A stretch of 64,000 nt of DNA from positions 62,001 through 126,000 of the forward strand of contig PKTM01000020.1 of assembly GCA_002869145.1 (NCBI GenBank). Reading direction: 5' to 3'. The translations under genes and the position numbers were made by a program. Under the pieces are notes generated by a model. The model saw only the letters and a list, made by a program, of their open reading frames with translations. It was not told the DNA's origin and made no database searches. Positions 36,811 to 48,100 of the stretch are shown here, in pieces. This stretch comes from Denitrovibrio sp. (GTDB taxonomy: Bacteria > Chrysiogenota > Deferribacteres > Deferribacterales > Geovibrionaceae). Every line of letters begins with the position of its first letter. Position 1 is the first letter of the stretch.

Positions 36811-39800
36811 TTTACCCCCTGTATATGCTCAATTATAGGTTTTAATACGATATTTGTTATCTCTTCATCCGGTCGGATTTCCCCTCCGAAACATATCTGA
36901 AATGCAAAATCATTTGCCAGTTTATTATATTTGTCAGCGCTGATACCTTTTGGTCGTTTTATCATCTCTGTTCCGTCAGATATGTGAAATCTCAGAGGTG
37001 TTCTGCATCCTTTTTTAAAGAGTTTCATTAGCTCTTGCAGATGGTTTCCGCTGTATGGAGGTAACTCAATATGCGCTTCATTCCCTATGAGTAGTGTCGT
37101 AAAAGGGCTCTCAATGTTTAAAAGCAGGTGTCTGATCCACCCTTTGATAAGGTCTTTAGGCTTTATCTTTGCAGGTCTTATGTATGCGTGTCTGGCGCCT
37201 GATATACCCGGAATATGTGCTTTTATTAAAACGTCATCCACAGTAAGCTCTATCTCTTTCTCTTCAGGTCTGCCGCCCAGAAGACTGAATGCGTTTTCTG
37301 CCATGGCTGAGCTTGTTCTTCTTGTTTCTTCTATGTAGTAGATGCCAAGATTTTCCGGCGGAAGCTGCGCTGTCATGTACTGATATGTAAGTGCATCGGT
37401 GTTATCGCCAGCGAGTTTTCTGTTTATAGAATCTTCCTGAAGGTTATAATTGTTAAGTCCGTCCAGAACCATGTGCTCTGTCTCAGGGAGTGTTTCGTCA
37501 TATATTCTGCTGTTTATGCCGAGTGTCTTTTTTAAAAAATATGCAGGCGGGCTCACAAAGAAATTCTCAAAATCAGCCAGCGTAACCTCGGTAAGCTCTT
37601 CTGTTTCAACAGGTAAATCTGCAAAGCTGTGCGGTTTCTTTTCACCAGACAAAGCGATGGCTGCGGCATATCTCGCAGGGGAATATGTGAACAGCCGTCC
37701 ACCTTTGAAATAGTCTCTGGAGAAGCTGTGAAGTTTATGTCTGGTGGTTATATCCTTTTGAGCAAATCTGTTTTGCATATGAGTGAGCAGTTCTGTGACA
37801 AGTGTGGAAGGGGGGAGCTCAGAGTTGTCCCTTTCACTTTGACCTTTATAACTGAGAATAAGCTTATCCCTAGCAGAGATCAGCGTTTCCAAGAAGAGAT
37901 ACCTGTCGCTGTCACGATTGTTTCTGTCGCCCGGTTTTGGCGATTTTGCCATCAGGTCAAACTCAAGAGAGACCTTTTGTCTGGGGAAAGTGTTCTCGTC
38001 CAGGCCTGCTATGGCTATTATACGGAAAGGGATGCTCCTCATAGGCAGCATAGCGCAGAAGGTGACCCTGCCGGACATAAAGCCTTTTGCTCCCCTTGTT
38101 TCACCAAGCATCTCTTTAAGACGCTCTTCAACAGGGGTGAAGTTTATCGGATCTGTAAACTCAGAAGATTCAGCGGCAATTTCCGCTATGGAAGAATTCA
38201 GATTCAGAGTGTCGTCTGCGAAGTTATATGACTGGCTAAGGAATGTTTCCGCTATCTCATGCATAAGTGCGCACCAGTCTGATATTGTCATATTGGTTTT
38301 AAGTAGTTTTGAATAGTAAGCAGCCTTATCTGCAAATCGCATAACTCCGCCTATCTGCTCAGCCAGAGAGAAGGGGATATCTTTCACCGCTGCGTCAATA
38401 TACACGCATCAGGTGCTGCCTTCTGCAAGACCAAGCGAGATACGTCTGAGGGCTTTTTTCCATGTGAAGATGTCTGTTATCTCAAGTCCTTCGCTTTTGA
38501 GGTGTTCAGCATCGTGCCCCCAGAATGCCCCAGAGTTTTCAAAAACAGAGGAGAGGGTGTTTAAATCTGTGATATTTATGTCAAAATTATCTGCAACTAT
38601 GTCATATGAAAGAACTTTGAAAACGTCAGAAAGAGAAAAATCTCCCTCCAGAAGCGATAAAAGCTCCAGAAAAACCCCTGCTGGCCGGTTGGTCTGACGT
38701 TCGCTGATGTCTGCTATGGAGTAAGGTATTGCGCTTCTGTCATCGTAAGGGTTGTCAAATACTGCTTTAATGTAAGGTGAATATTTTTCTATGTCAGGTG
38801 TCATCACCAGAACATCAGACGGCTGAAGGTCTTTGCCGGACTGAAAGATATCCAAAAGCTGATCGTAAAGTGTTTCCATCTCACGCAGTGGGTTATGGCA
38901 TGAGTTTATTATGATAGAATTGTCGTAAGCAGGTTCACTGTCTACACGTTCAAGGTCAAGTATCTCAGCTTGAACAGTGTTCAGCATAGTGTCTGCGGAT
39001 ATGTCTTCGTAGTACTCCTCGGTGATGAAAGAATCGTCCGACCCTAGGATGTGGTCGAAGAAATCCCTCCCTATAACGCCGAGGTTGTCCAGAAGCTCGT
39101 GCTTCTCCTCAATGTACATCTGTTGAGCAGTAAGCCCCGTGCGTTTCTCTTTGCGTCTTATGTCCCGCACTGTGTGACTGTCACCCCAGTACTGTCTGGT
39201 GGGGCTCAGCAGATAAAAATACACATCTGTGTGGAGTGATGCGGCCTTCAGCATGTCTATAAAAAAGGCTGGAAGCACGCTTATGCCGAATATGTGCAGA
39301 GGCGAGTTTTGATTTATATTTTCAGGCTTTGCCTTTTCAGCATCTTTTATAAAACGATGAAAAACGCTTGTCTTGCAGTTTCTTTTATTTGCAAATAGGG
39401 AGCGGAACATCTCCAGCTGCCATATATCTTTGTCGTCTTTTGGTGTTTGTTTTGGTGAAGGGGAGAGCCAGTCAAGTATCATCTCAGGCCTGTATATCTG
39501 GTACTGATCAAAGGTGTCGGCTATGCGGCCTGCCAGTCTGAACGCTTTTATATTCCCTTCGTCATCCTCCAGATAGCTGTTTATCTGATCGTATATTGGC
39601 TCCTGTGGAAGGTTTAACAGTTTACTGAAAACGCTCCATATGAGCTCCTGTTTTTCCGGCCAGAGTGCTCTTTCGCCAGCTTTTACACCAGCCAGCCTCT
39701 TCATCAGTGCGCCGGGGAATATAAAATCGAGGTTGGCGCTTATTCCTGTTTTTTCTGCAAGTTTCAGCCCTATCCAGCGCTGCATACCGGGTGTCTGAAT

Positions 39801-39905
39801 GCATATGGACGAGCCTATGAGCGGATTTGTGCCTGAACAGCAGATATTTGCATCGAGCAGATCAAGCAGTTTCTCCAGTCTGTTACCAGTATAAATTTTC
39901 AGCAT
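36807..39905 (-). pseudogene. recC: Exodeoxyribonuclease V gamma chain (RecC), interrupted by an in-frame TGA
   Basis: RecC recognises Chi and holds RecB and RecD together. The N-terminal part runs from ATG 39905 (AAGAGG 5 bases before it; an earlier in-frame start at 39944 is unlikely) to TGA 38411-38409 (498 residues). In the same frame the rest continues at once (TGC, then GTG 38405) for 532 residues with typical RecC features such as LPMRSIPFRIIAIAGLDENTFPR. The stop lies between LGLAEGST and YIDAAVKDIP, a linker that is variable in the family. There is no frameshift. The downstream half could be re-initiated at GTG 38405, but no good ribosome site precedes it. recB and recD remain intact. 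Confidence 0.88.
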
Positions 39906-40045
39906 TACAACCTCTTCACTGATTATAAACGTGCTTAGAGACAATGTGAAGAATAACGTAGCTTTTCAGTAAATATAAAAATGATTACTCTGGAAATGCT
40001 CCCAAAAACTGCTAAAATAAAGATATTATTATTTAGGTGTAGTAA

Positions 40046-41359
40046 ATGGATGAAAAAAAAGAGGCTGAATGGATGCAAGATGTTACTAAGGACGAAAAGG
40101 AAGAGTTTCTCTGTAACATATTTCACGGTATTCAGGATTCCATACTAATCCTTGATAAAAGCAGCAGCATTATCAGCTATAACATGAGGGTAGTTGAGCT
40201 TTTAGATGTGGATATGGATTTTATGTCGGATTCAGTCAATTTTAAAGATATATCTGCGCCGGATGTTACATATAAGGTCGCCGATAAGTTTATGAAAGAG
40301 GCGTTCGAAGGTAATGATCAGTTTTTTACATGGCAACTGCAGAAGCCGAAAACATCTCAGGTGATAGATGTAGAGGTCTATTTTTCTAAAATAAGTAAAA
40401 TGGGCGAAGATGTGCTTCTGGCGAGCATCAGGGACATCACTTTTAAAAAGCAGATAGAAGAAGACCTTCGTAGGTCTGAGAGCAGATACAGGCAGCTTGT
40501 GGAATATTCGCCGGATGGCATTGTTATCCACAGACAAGGCATAGTAAAATATATCAACCCTGCCGGAGCAGCTATTTTAGGCGGAGAGAGGGAAGAAGAT
40601 ATCTTAGGCCGCGAGGTTTTGGAATTTTTTGCTGATGACAGGAAACCTTTGATTGCTGAGCTTCTTAGAAAACTATATGAAGATAATGAAGCAGTGCCTC
40701 TTATGGAGAGCGAACTTATACGTATTGACGGTAAAAAGATATATGTCGATTTTGCTGCAATGCCTTTTGATATGGACGGAAAAACCGCAGTTCAGGTAGT
40801 TTTGAGGGACATCACTGAGAAAAAGAAACAGGACGAATATATCAGATATCTCGCAATGCATGACAAGCTGACCGGGCTTCCGAACAGGGAACTGCTCGCA
40901 GACAGAGTGAGCAGGGCTAGTAAAAGGCGTAAAAGAGATAAACAAAAAAACGCTCTTATATATTTTGACCTGGACGGTTTCAAACCAATAAATGACACAC
41001 TGTGGCATGATGCCGGCGATAAGGCTCTCAAAGAGATCGCCGTGCGTGTTGAAAACGCCATTAGAGGAGCAGATACCGCAGCAAGGATGGGTGGTGACGA
41101 GTTTGTTGTTCTGCTGGAAGATATCAGTGACTACGAAGAGATTAAAACAATCAGTCAGCGTGTGCATGACAGTGTGAACCAGCCCATCGAGATAAGCGGA
41201 GAGAGTTTTCACGTGGGCGCAAGCATGGGGATAGCAGTTTATCCTGATGATACTAAAAACCATGATGAGCTTGTGAATATGGCTGATAAGGCTATGTATT
41301 ATGTAAAAGCGACAGGAAAGAACAGATTCGAATTTTACGGCAACCTTCCTAAAAAATAG
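40046..41359 (+). CDS. PAS-PAS-GGDEF diguanylate cyclase
   Basis: Soluble 437-residue signalling protein. It has two PAS domains (residues ~22-140 and ~147-265) and a GGDEF domain with DKLTGLPNRE at its start and an intact MGGDEF active site. An RxxD inhibitory site (RGAD) lies five residues before GGDEF, so product inhibition is likely. It makes c-di-GMP, and the PilZ protein at 8.2 kb is a possible receptor. The start has AGGTG 6 bases upstream. It is divergent from recC, with ~140 bp of shared promoter region. Confidence 0.92.
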   Translation: MDEKKEAEWMQDVTKDEKEEFLCNIFHGIQDSILILDKSSSIISYNMRVVELLDVDMDFMSDSVNFKDISAPDVTYKVADKFMKEAFEGNDQFFTWQLQKPKTSQVIDVEVYFSKISKMGEDVLLASIRDITFKKQIEEDLRRSESRYRQLVEYSPDGIVIHRQGIVKYINPAGAAILGGEREEDILGREVLEFFADDRKPLIAELLRKLYEDNEAVPLMESELIRIDGKKIYVDFAAMPFDMDGKTAVQVVLRDITEKKKQDEYIRYLAMHDKLTGLPNRELLADRVSRASKRRKRDKQKNALIYFDLDGFKPINDTLWHDAGDKALKEIAVRVENAIRGADTAARMGGDEFVVLLEDISDYEEIKTISQRVHDSVNQPIEISGESFHVGASMGIAVYPDDTKNHDELVNMADKAMYYVKATGKNRFEFYGNLPKK

Positions 41360-41376
41360 ATATCCAGGAATAATTA

Positions 41377-41829
41377 ATGGGCAAAACATTTGATGTGGCC
41401 GATAACCTTGTAAAGACGGCCCGTACTTTGAAATATGATGATTTTGACGCGAAAGATAAAGTGATTAAGTATGCGGGGAAGCTGATATCTGAAGAGTTCG
41501 GACCTTCCAGTCTATATATGCAAAAACTTGGACTCATAGTGTTTTCACCGAAAGATGGCAATGTACTCGGAAACATGGGGGCAGATGAAGAACATATCAA
41601 AAGATCAGTTTTTAACTCAGGGCTGGAAAGGCTTATTAGTCTTTTAGAAGATGTTCGGGACAGTATTGGCGGAGAGACTGCTTCCGGTGACAGGATTGTT
41701 GTTGTTAAGGCGAAAGACAAAATAAGCGCAGCACGCATAACCTCGCACATAAAGGCCAAAGGTTACGAAACTATCACTATAAAAGATACAGACGACTGGA
41801 AAGAGAAGCTGGACAAACTGCTTTCCTAA
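41377..41829 (+). CDS. Hypothetical cytosolic protein
   Basis: I do not recognise a family. It is 150 residues, alpha/beta, with no membrane segment or signal peptide, and begins MGKTFDVADNLVKTART. It lies 17 bases after the diguanylate cyclase on the same strand, so it is probably its operon partner. Its end overlaps the convergent permease gene by 4 bases. Confidence 0.7.
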   Translation: MGKTFDVADNLVKTARTLKYDDFDAKDKVIKYAGKLISEEFGPSSLYMQKLGLIVFSPKDGNVLGNMGADEEHIKRSVFNSGLERLISLLEDVRDSIGGETASGDRIVVVKAKDKISAARITSHIKAKGYETITIKDTDDWKEKLDKLLS

Positions 41830-42698
41830 GGTTTGTTCATTATAATCCTTAAATTAGGAACCACTATCCCCAGTATCAGCAGAACCACACCATATATCTG
41901 GAATGAGACGATCTCTTCACCTATCAAAACAGCCGCCAGAAGAAGGGTTGCTGCTGGCTCAAATGAGCTGAAAAGTGAAACGTATGTCGCACCGATAAGA
42001 TCCATCGCCAAATAAAGAAAACCGATTGCAATAGCAGTGGGGATTACGCCAAGCATTATAGCAACAGAGAGCTGTGCGCTATTTAACTCTGCCAGTCCAA
42101 GCCCTTGGTTTATAACAGCAAAACCTGCACCTGTGAAAGCCAGCATGTATAAGGCTACCTTTGCCGGACGTTCATTTTTTAAAACCACCTGACTCATAGT
42201 AAGGCACGTTCCAAAAATAATAGGTGCGGCAAGTCATAAAAGTATTCCGGTTAGGTTGAGCTGACGGAGGAAGGCATCGTAAAAAACCAGACAGCACCCT
42301 GCCATTATAAGCACTACCGAGACTAAAGATGCCATACGGAACTTTATCTTTAGAAAAATTGTGGATTCTGCAAGAACTATCAGAGGATAAAGGTATAAAA
42401 GCAGCGAAGCTGTTGATGCGGGTATGTACTTAAGCGCAGTGAAAAAAGAGAGACTTTGAAGTAGGTAAAGCCCAAGCCCGAGTCCTGCACATTTAAGCAG
42501 AAGCTTTGGGGTGGGTATCAGCGCTTTCCTACGGAAAAAAAGGAAGAAAACTGCCAGTGTAGCCGCACCAAAACAGAACCTATAGGTAAGCATCTGGATG
42601 GCTGTGAGCCCCTGCTCGTAACCCATCTTGCCAAGCACCGGAAGCGTTGCGTATGCGCATGCAGAAATTATTGCGAGTATAATACCTTTGACCATCAA
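41826..42698 (-). pseudogene. DMT-superfamily (EamA) permease, interrupted by an in-frame TGA
   Basis: Ten-helix drug/metabolite transporter built of two EamA repeats. Repeat one runs from 42698 to TGA 42236-42234; the frame continues directly through LAAPIIFGTCLTMSQVVLKNERPAKV and repeat two to 41826. The stop falls inside the first helix of the second repeat (GILL-stop-LAAPII), where the family commonly has a small residue such as Gly or Ala, so GGA to TGA is a plausible origin. Reconstructed length is ~290 residues, normal for the family. Neither half would be a complete transporter. Confidence 0.85.
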
Positions 42699-42795
42699 AA
42701 GGTATTATATCTGAACGGTTTAAAAGTCAATGACAAAAATCTTATATGAGTGCTTGACATTTATACGTAAGTTTATTATAAACGTATCTCTTGTT

Positions 42796-42869
42796 CGGGG
42801 TGTAGCGCAGGTTGGTAGCGCACCTGTCTTGGGAACAGGGGGTCGAAGGTTCAAATCCTTTCACCCCGA
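42796..42869 (+). tRNA. tRNA-Pro(TGG)
   Basis: The acceptor stem CGGGGTG/CACCCCG closes the cloverleaf. The D arm is GCGCAGGTTGGTAGCGC, and the anticodon stem CCTGT/ACAGG encloses loop CTTGGGA with anticodon TGG. The T arm is AAGGTTCAAATCCTT. CCA is not encoded. A 7-bp-loop terminator follows at 42888. Confidence 0.95.
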
Positions 42870-42887
42870 TTTTTGTTAAATAACTTA

Positions 42888-42915
42888 GGCCAGTGTCCCA
42901 AGCACTGGCCTTTTT
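42888..42915 (+). terminator. Terminator after tRNA-Pro
   Basis: Perfect 8-bp stem GGCCAGTG (42888-42895) and CACTGGCC (42903-42910), loop TCCCAAG, then TTTTT. Confidence 0.9.
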
Positions 42916-43006
42916 ACGTTTCAGGTGGTTTTTCGTCAGATAATGATAGTGATTGCTCGAAATTGTTTCGGGTTCTTTCGAAGAATGGCTAACTTGTTTA
43001 GCCTTC

Positions 43007-43069
43007 ATCCTTTCACCCCGATTTATAACGAGAATAGAGTGAGCCGGCGTCCCAAGCGTCGCTTTTTTT
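43007..43069 (+). repeat. Decayed copy of the tRNA-Pro 3' end and its terminator
   Basis: ATCCTTTCACCCCGATTT at 43007-43024 is identical to 42855-42872, the last 15 bases of the tRNA plus flank. About 20 bases later comes CCGGCG-TCCCAAG-CGTCG and a T run (43044-43069), a worn copy of the tRNA terminator with the same 7-base loop TCCCAAG. The offset from the repeat to the loop is 41 bases in the original and 43 here. It could be a tandem duplication or the scar of an element that integrated at the tRNA 3' end. No integrase is nearby. Confidence 0.75.
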
Positions 43070-43090
43070 ATATGAAAAATATCCGTCTCG

Positions 43091-44674
43091 CTATCTTTGT
43101 TTGATAAAGTCCACAGATATCCACCCTTTGTCCACTTCCAGCCATCCGGAATGAACCTTGTTCCCACAGACAATGTCGCCCTGCTCATAGCTTCCTGTTA
43201 TGCTGCTTTGTATTGTAGGCTCTGTCCTGATATTAAGAGATGTGGCTAATACCGTGTAGCAGTCAGGTTTTATCTGGTCTATTTTTTCTTTTTTAGGATT
43301 TGTCTGTAATTGTTCTGAATAATTTACTGGTTCAACGACAATAAGGCTGTCATATACCTTATTCCAGTCAATCACATCATCCTTAAAAATTTCTTTTGTT
43401 TCATCAGTGTTATCCATTACCTGATTGTATATAACACCTAGGGCTTCAACTATTCTGAATTTCACATATATAAGGTCGTATTGCGCTCTGATAAGATCTT
43501 TGATGGACCTGATATAATCATTTTCTGCTACAGATATGTCCATAAGGTCAGATATTCCAAGCTGAAACTCTTTATGATATGTATCAAGAGCAATTTTCTC
43601 TATCTGATATGTTTCTTTCAGAAGTTCAATCTTATTGTTAAAATTGTGATAAAGGCTCCACGCCAGTTTCAAACGCAGCTCAGTATCTTTCTTAGCCTTA
43701 TCGAGAAGCTGATATTTTTCCAGAAGAGCACCATATCTTTTCATCTTTATATATTTACTTTCGTTGCCTTTAAATATGTTGTAACTCATCTCCAGCATCA
43801 GTGAATATTCATCTCTATAGTCTGTGTAGGTATAGTCATCTCTGTAGCCGTATGAGCCCTTTACGCTAAGTGTGGGAAGTTTGCTGCTGTTCACATCTCT
43901 TTTCATTTCAGAACGGGTGATTTCAATATTCTCTTTTGCAACCTTAATGCTCGGGTGGTGTTCTTCAATGATTTTAAGCGCTTCCTGAAGTGAATAAGGG
44001 ATTTCAAAATTCAGTTCAGGTCTGACAAGACTCTGCGGGTCTATGTCTTTGCCTGTGTAATATGAAAGGTTAGCAGCTGCCTGACTCAGGTCGATACTAT
44101 GCACTGAGTGATTCAGATTTGATGTCGTGTACATGGATTCTGCTTTTTTCAGTTCAGATAATTTGCCGAGACCGATGTCAAATTTAATCTTAATTTTTTT
44201 GAGAAAGCTCTTATGCCTTGCAAGTACTTCATCTGAGACCTTTACTAGCTCTCTTTGTTTAAGAACTTCAAGATAAGCTTTTACTGCTTCAAGTGTGAAT
44301 GTGTTGATATTCTCTTTTACTTTTATATCTGCAGAGACTTTTCTGAATGATTCTGTCTCTTTATTATATTTTCTTTTATTACCGTCAAAGATGTTATAGC
44401 TGATACCTATCTCAGCTTCAGTCGTGGTGCCGTCTTTATCCGTACCGTTATTAAAATCGTGCCCTTCAAAGCCAGCGGCACCTCTTGCATACACTGTGGG
44501 GTAATAGTCAGATTCTGCTATACCTATGTCGCCTTTGATGCTTTTACTGGTTTGGCGCAGATGCTGTATGTTAGGGTGGTTTTCTACTGCGTCTTTAATA
44601 TACTCCTTCATTGTGAGAGCATTTGAGTTTACACAGATAAAAAGTGTTGCAGTGATATATATAATTTTATTCAT
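43091..44674 (-). CDS. TolC-family outer membrane protein with C-terminal SH3 domain
   Basis: Outer-membrane channel of a type I secretion system. A signal peptide (MNKIIYITATLFICVNSNA) is followed by two OEP repeats (residues ~20-440) with long coiled coils and the NHPNIQHLRQ and HHPSIKVAKENI repeat starts. After a linker, residues ~470-527 form a bacterial SH3-like domain (VLATSLNIRTEPTIQSSITG ... GWISVDFIKQR), probably a peptidoglycan-binding module. It overlaps the siaC-like gene by 8 bases and is third in the operon behind the acidic repeat protein. The partner ABC exporter and adaptor are encoded divergently at 49.3 kb. Confidence 0.88.
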   Translation of the reverse strand: MNKIIYITATLFICVNSNALTMKEYIKDAVENHPNIQHLRQTSKSIKGDIGIAESDYYPTVYARGAAGFEGHDFNNGTDKDGTTTEAEIGISYNIFDGNKRKYNKETESFRKVSADIKVKENINTFTLEAVKAYLEVLKQRELVKVSDEVLARHKSFLKKIKIKFDIGLGKLSELKKAESMYTTSNLNHSVHSIDLSQAAANLSYYTGKDIDPQSLVRPELNFEIPYSLQEALKIIEEHHPSIKVAKENIEITRSEMKRDVNSSKLPTLSVKGSYGYRDDYTYTDYRDEYSLMLEMSYNIFKGNESKYIKMKRYGALLEKYQLLDKAKKDTELRLKLAWSLYHNFNNKIELLKETYQIEKIALDTYHKEFQLGISDLMDISVAENDYIRSIKDLIRAQYDLIYVKFRIVEALGVIYNQVMDNTDETKEIFKDDVIDWNKVYDSLIVVEPVNYSEQLQTNPKKEKIDQIKPDCYTVLATSLNIRTEPTIQSSITGSYEQGDIVCGNKVHSGWLEVDKGWISVDFIKQR

Positions 44675-45050
44675 TGTATGATTTTAGCTGTATATCCAGC
44701 TCTTCAAAGTCTTCCTGAAATTCTTCGCCCATCTCCTCAGCAGATTCATTGTCTTTGTCATATTGCCACACTACAGTGAATGCTGTCCCATTCTCTTTTG
44801 CATCAGACAATATATCTAGAATATCAAAAAGAGTTTTTGACGTGCTGCTATTATAGTAAGGGATATCAAATGTCACAACAGTTCCCTCTTTAGGTGTATC
44901 AAAATAATCTTCTAGCCAATCTATTACGTCCTTGTAAAACTCATTGCAGTTTTCCGGGTAAGATTTGCCTTTGATACTAAGTTTTCCGGCATCAGGGTCA
45001 AAATCAATTAATGGAGTATATTTGGTTGCCTCTTTGTATAATCTACTCAC
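44667..45050 (-). CDS. siaC: SiaC-family regulatory phosphoprotein
   Basis: A 127-residue protein of the DUF1987/SiaC family. In Pseudomonas SiaC is phosphorylated by SiaB, dephosphorylated by the PP2C phosphatase SiaA, and in its free form activates the cyclase SiaD. Seen here are DFDPDAGKLSIKGKSYPEN and IPYYNSSTSKTLFDIL; Ser68 in NSST aligns with the phosphorylated Thr of the family (from memory of P. aeruginosa SiaC). The GTG start at 45050 has AAGGAGG 5 bases upstream. It sits between the acidic protein gene and tolC, and the matching SiaA/SiaB domains lie at 53.9-56.3 kb. Confidence 0.88.
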   Translation of the reverse strand: MSRLYKEATKYTPLIDFDPDAGKLSIKGKSYPENCNEFYKDVIDWLEDYFDTPKEGTVVTFDIPYYNSSTSKTLFDILDILSDAKENGTAFTVVWQYDKDNESAEEMGEEFQEDFEELDIQLKSYNE

Positions 45051-45117
45051 ATTCGCCTCCTTATATATGCTTAAATTGTAATTATCAGTATGTTTAATGT
45101 CCAGCTAAATAGAGAGC

Positions 45118-48100
45118 TTACATAGAATCGTCAACATCGGTATTATCAAAAAAGTCTCCTGCGTCGAAGCTGTCTTCGCTGAATTCTTCAAAGTCGATAT
45201 CATCGTCAGATTTGCTGTCGTCTTTTTCGCTGTTTTTATCCTCTTTTTTGCCCTTGCCTTTACCAGAGCTTTCAGAGCTGTCATCGTCTGGCAGTATACT
45301 TTCAGAATCTTCATCGATGATATCAGCGAGATCAATTTCAGTTTCTTCGTCAGACTGCTCTCCTGTCTGCTCTTTTTGTACCGGTGTCTCTATTTCATCA
45401 AAGTTAATCTCATCCTCATCATTGAGTGACATCTCATCGTCTTCAGAGTTCTTAGCAGCTGCAGGATTATCTTCATCGATACCGTCATCGTCATTGCCAT
45501 GACCTTTGTTATTGTCTGAGGAGTCATCTTCTTCATCAAGATCATTTTTAGACTGACCAGGGTTACTTTCGTCAACTCCGTCATCGTCATTCCCGTGTCC
45601 GTTATCTTCATGTTCTTGACCAGATTTACCCTGATTTGACTTTTCTGAATTATCATCGTCAGAGGTGTCGTCATCAGTTGTGGCAGTATCTTCTTCTGAA
45701 CCAATATTGTCAAAATCGATTTCAAACTCTTCTTCATCCAGAGAAAGTGCTTCAGATTCATCATTTAATGAACCTTCATCGTCTTCATAACCTTGCCTAT
45801 CAGGTTTTGAAGCTCCCGGATTATTTTCATCAACTCCGTCTTCATTGTTTCCGTGGCCCATGTTTTCCTTCAAATCATTATCGCCACTTTTTGACTGACC
45901 AGGATTATCTTCATCGATGCCGTCTTCATCATTCCCATGGCCTCTGTCTTCATGTTCCTGACCGGATTTACCCTTATCTGACTTTTCAGAATTGTTTTCG
46001 TCAGGAGCGTCATCTTCTGATGGGGTATCGTCTTCAGACGGAGTATCATCTTCAGACGGAGTGTCATCGTCTTCGTCAGGAGTATCATCCTCGTCAGGAG
46101 TGTCGTCTTCTGTCGGAGTGTCATCGTCTTCGTCAGGAGTTTCGTCCTCTGCCGGAGTATCGTCCTCAGCAGGTGTGTCATCCTCAGTCGGAGTATCGTC
46201 CTCGTCAGGGGTGTCGTCTTCTGTCGGAGTATCGTCTTCGTCAGGAGTATCATCTTCGTCAGGAGTATCATCTTCGTCAGGGGTGTCGTCTTCAGACGGA
46301 GTATCGTCTTCGTCAGGAGTGTCATCTTCTGTCGGAGTATCGTCTTCAGACGGAGTGTCATCGTCTTCGTCTGGAGTATCGTCTTCAGACGGAGTGTCAT
46401 CGTCTTCGTCAGGAGTATCATCTTCGTCCGGTGTCTCATCTTCAGACGGAGTATCATCCTCGTCAGGAGTGTCGTCTTCTGTCGGAGTATCGTCTTCAGA
46501 CGGAGTGTTGTCCTCGTCAGGTGTATCTTCTTCAGACGGAGTATCGTCTTCGTCAGGAGTGTCATCATCAGACGGAGTATCATCTTCGTCAGGAGTCTCA
46601 TCATCTGACGGAGTATCATCTTCGTCAGGAGTATCGTCTTCAGACGGAGTATCATCTTCGTCAGGAGCGTCATCTTCTGATGGTGTATCATCTTCTGTCG
46701 GGGTATCATCGTCTGCCGGAGTGTCATCTTCGTCAGGAGTGTCATCTTCTGTCGGAGTATCCTCTTCGTCAGGGGTGTCGTCTTCAGACGGAGTATCGTC
46801 TTCGTCAGGAGTATCGTCTTCAGACGGAGTGTCATCGTCTTCGTCAGACGGAGTATCGTCTTCAGACGGAGTATCATCGTCTTCGTCAGGTGTCTCATCT
46901 TCAGACGGAGTATCATCTTCGTCAGGTGTCTCATCGTCAGACGGAGTATCGTCTTCGTCAGGAGTGTCATCATCTGACGGAGTATCATCCTCAGCAGGTG
47001 CATCATCTTCGTCAATAGTATCGTCTTCATCAGGAGTGTTGTCTTCGTCAGGGGTGTCATCTTCTGTCGGAGTGTCGTCTTCAGACGGAGTGTCATCGTC
47101 TTCGTCAGTGGTGTCATCTTCTGTCGGAGTTTCGTCCTCATCAGGTGCATCATCTTCGTCAGGAGTGTCATCATCTGACGGAGTATCATCTTCGTCAGGA
47201 GTATCGTCTTCAGACGGAGTATCATCTTCAGTCGGAGTATCGTCCTCGTCAGGTGTATCATCGTCCTCTGCCGGTGTATCATCTTCGTCAGGTGTCTCAT
47301 CGTCAGACGGAGTGTCATCGTCTTCGTCAGGAGTATCATCTTCGTCAGGTGTCTCATCTTCGTCAGGAGTGTCATCTTCGTCAGGAGTGTCATCGTCTTC
47401 GTCAGGGGTGTCGTCTTCAGACGGAGTGTCATCGTCTTCGTCAGGAGTATCGTCTTCAGACGGAGTATCATCTTCGTCAGGAGTGTCGTCTTCAGACGGA
47501 GTATCGTCTTCGTCTGGAGTAACGTCTTCAGCCGGAGTGTCATCTTCGTCAGGAGTGTCATCATCTGACGGAGTATCGTCTTCAGACGGAGTGTCATCGT
47601 CTTCGTCAGGTGTATCATCGTCCTCTGCCGGAGTATCGTCTTCAGACGGAGTGTCATCGTCTTCGTCAGGTGTATCATCTTCGTCAGGAGTGTCGTCTTC
47701 AGACGGAGTGTTGTCTTCTGCAGGTGTATCGTCTTCAGACGGAGTATCGTCCTCGTCAGGGGTGTCGTCTTCTGTCGGAGTGTCGTCCTCAGCCGGAGTA
47801 TCGTCCTCAGCCGGAGTATCGTCCTCAGCAGGTGCATCATCTTCGTCAGGTGTCTCGTCTTCGTCTGGAGTATCATTCTCGTCAGGTGTCTCATCTTCAG
47901 ACGGAGTATCATCGTCTTCGTCAGGTGTCTCATCTTCAGACGGAGTATCATCTTCGTCAGGTGTCTCATCGTCAGACAGAGTATCGTCTTCGTCAGGAGT
48001 GTCATCTTCTGTCGGAGTGTCGTCCTCAGCCGGAGTGTCATCGTCTTCTTCAGGAGTTTCGTCCTCTGCCGGAGTATCGTCCTCAGCAGGTGTGTCATCC

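Noticed and set aside
38409-38411. UGA in recC as selenocysteine codon
   Set aside because: No Sec-type chemistry is known in RecC, the site is a variable linker, and I saw no convincing hairpin directly downstream. TAG and TAA lesions in neighbouring genes argue for simple nonsense changes.
42742-43188. Minus-strand frame of 148 codons overlapping tRNA-Pro
   Set aside because: It runs through the tRNA, its terminator and the end of the tolC gene in a different frame; this is a common false ORF type.
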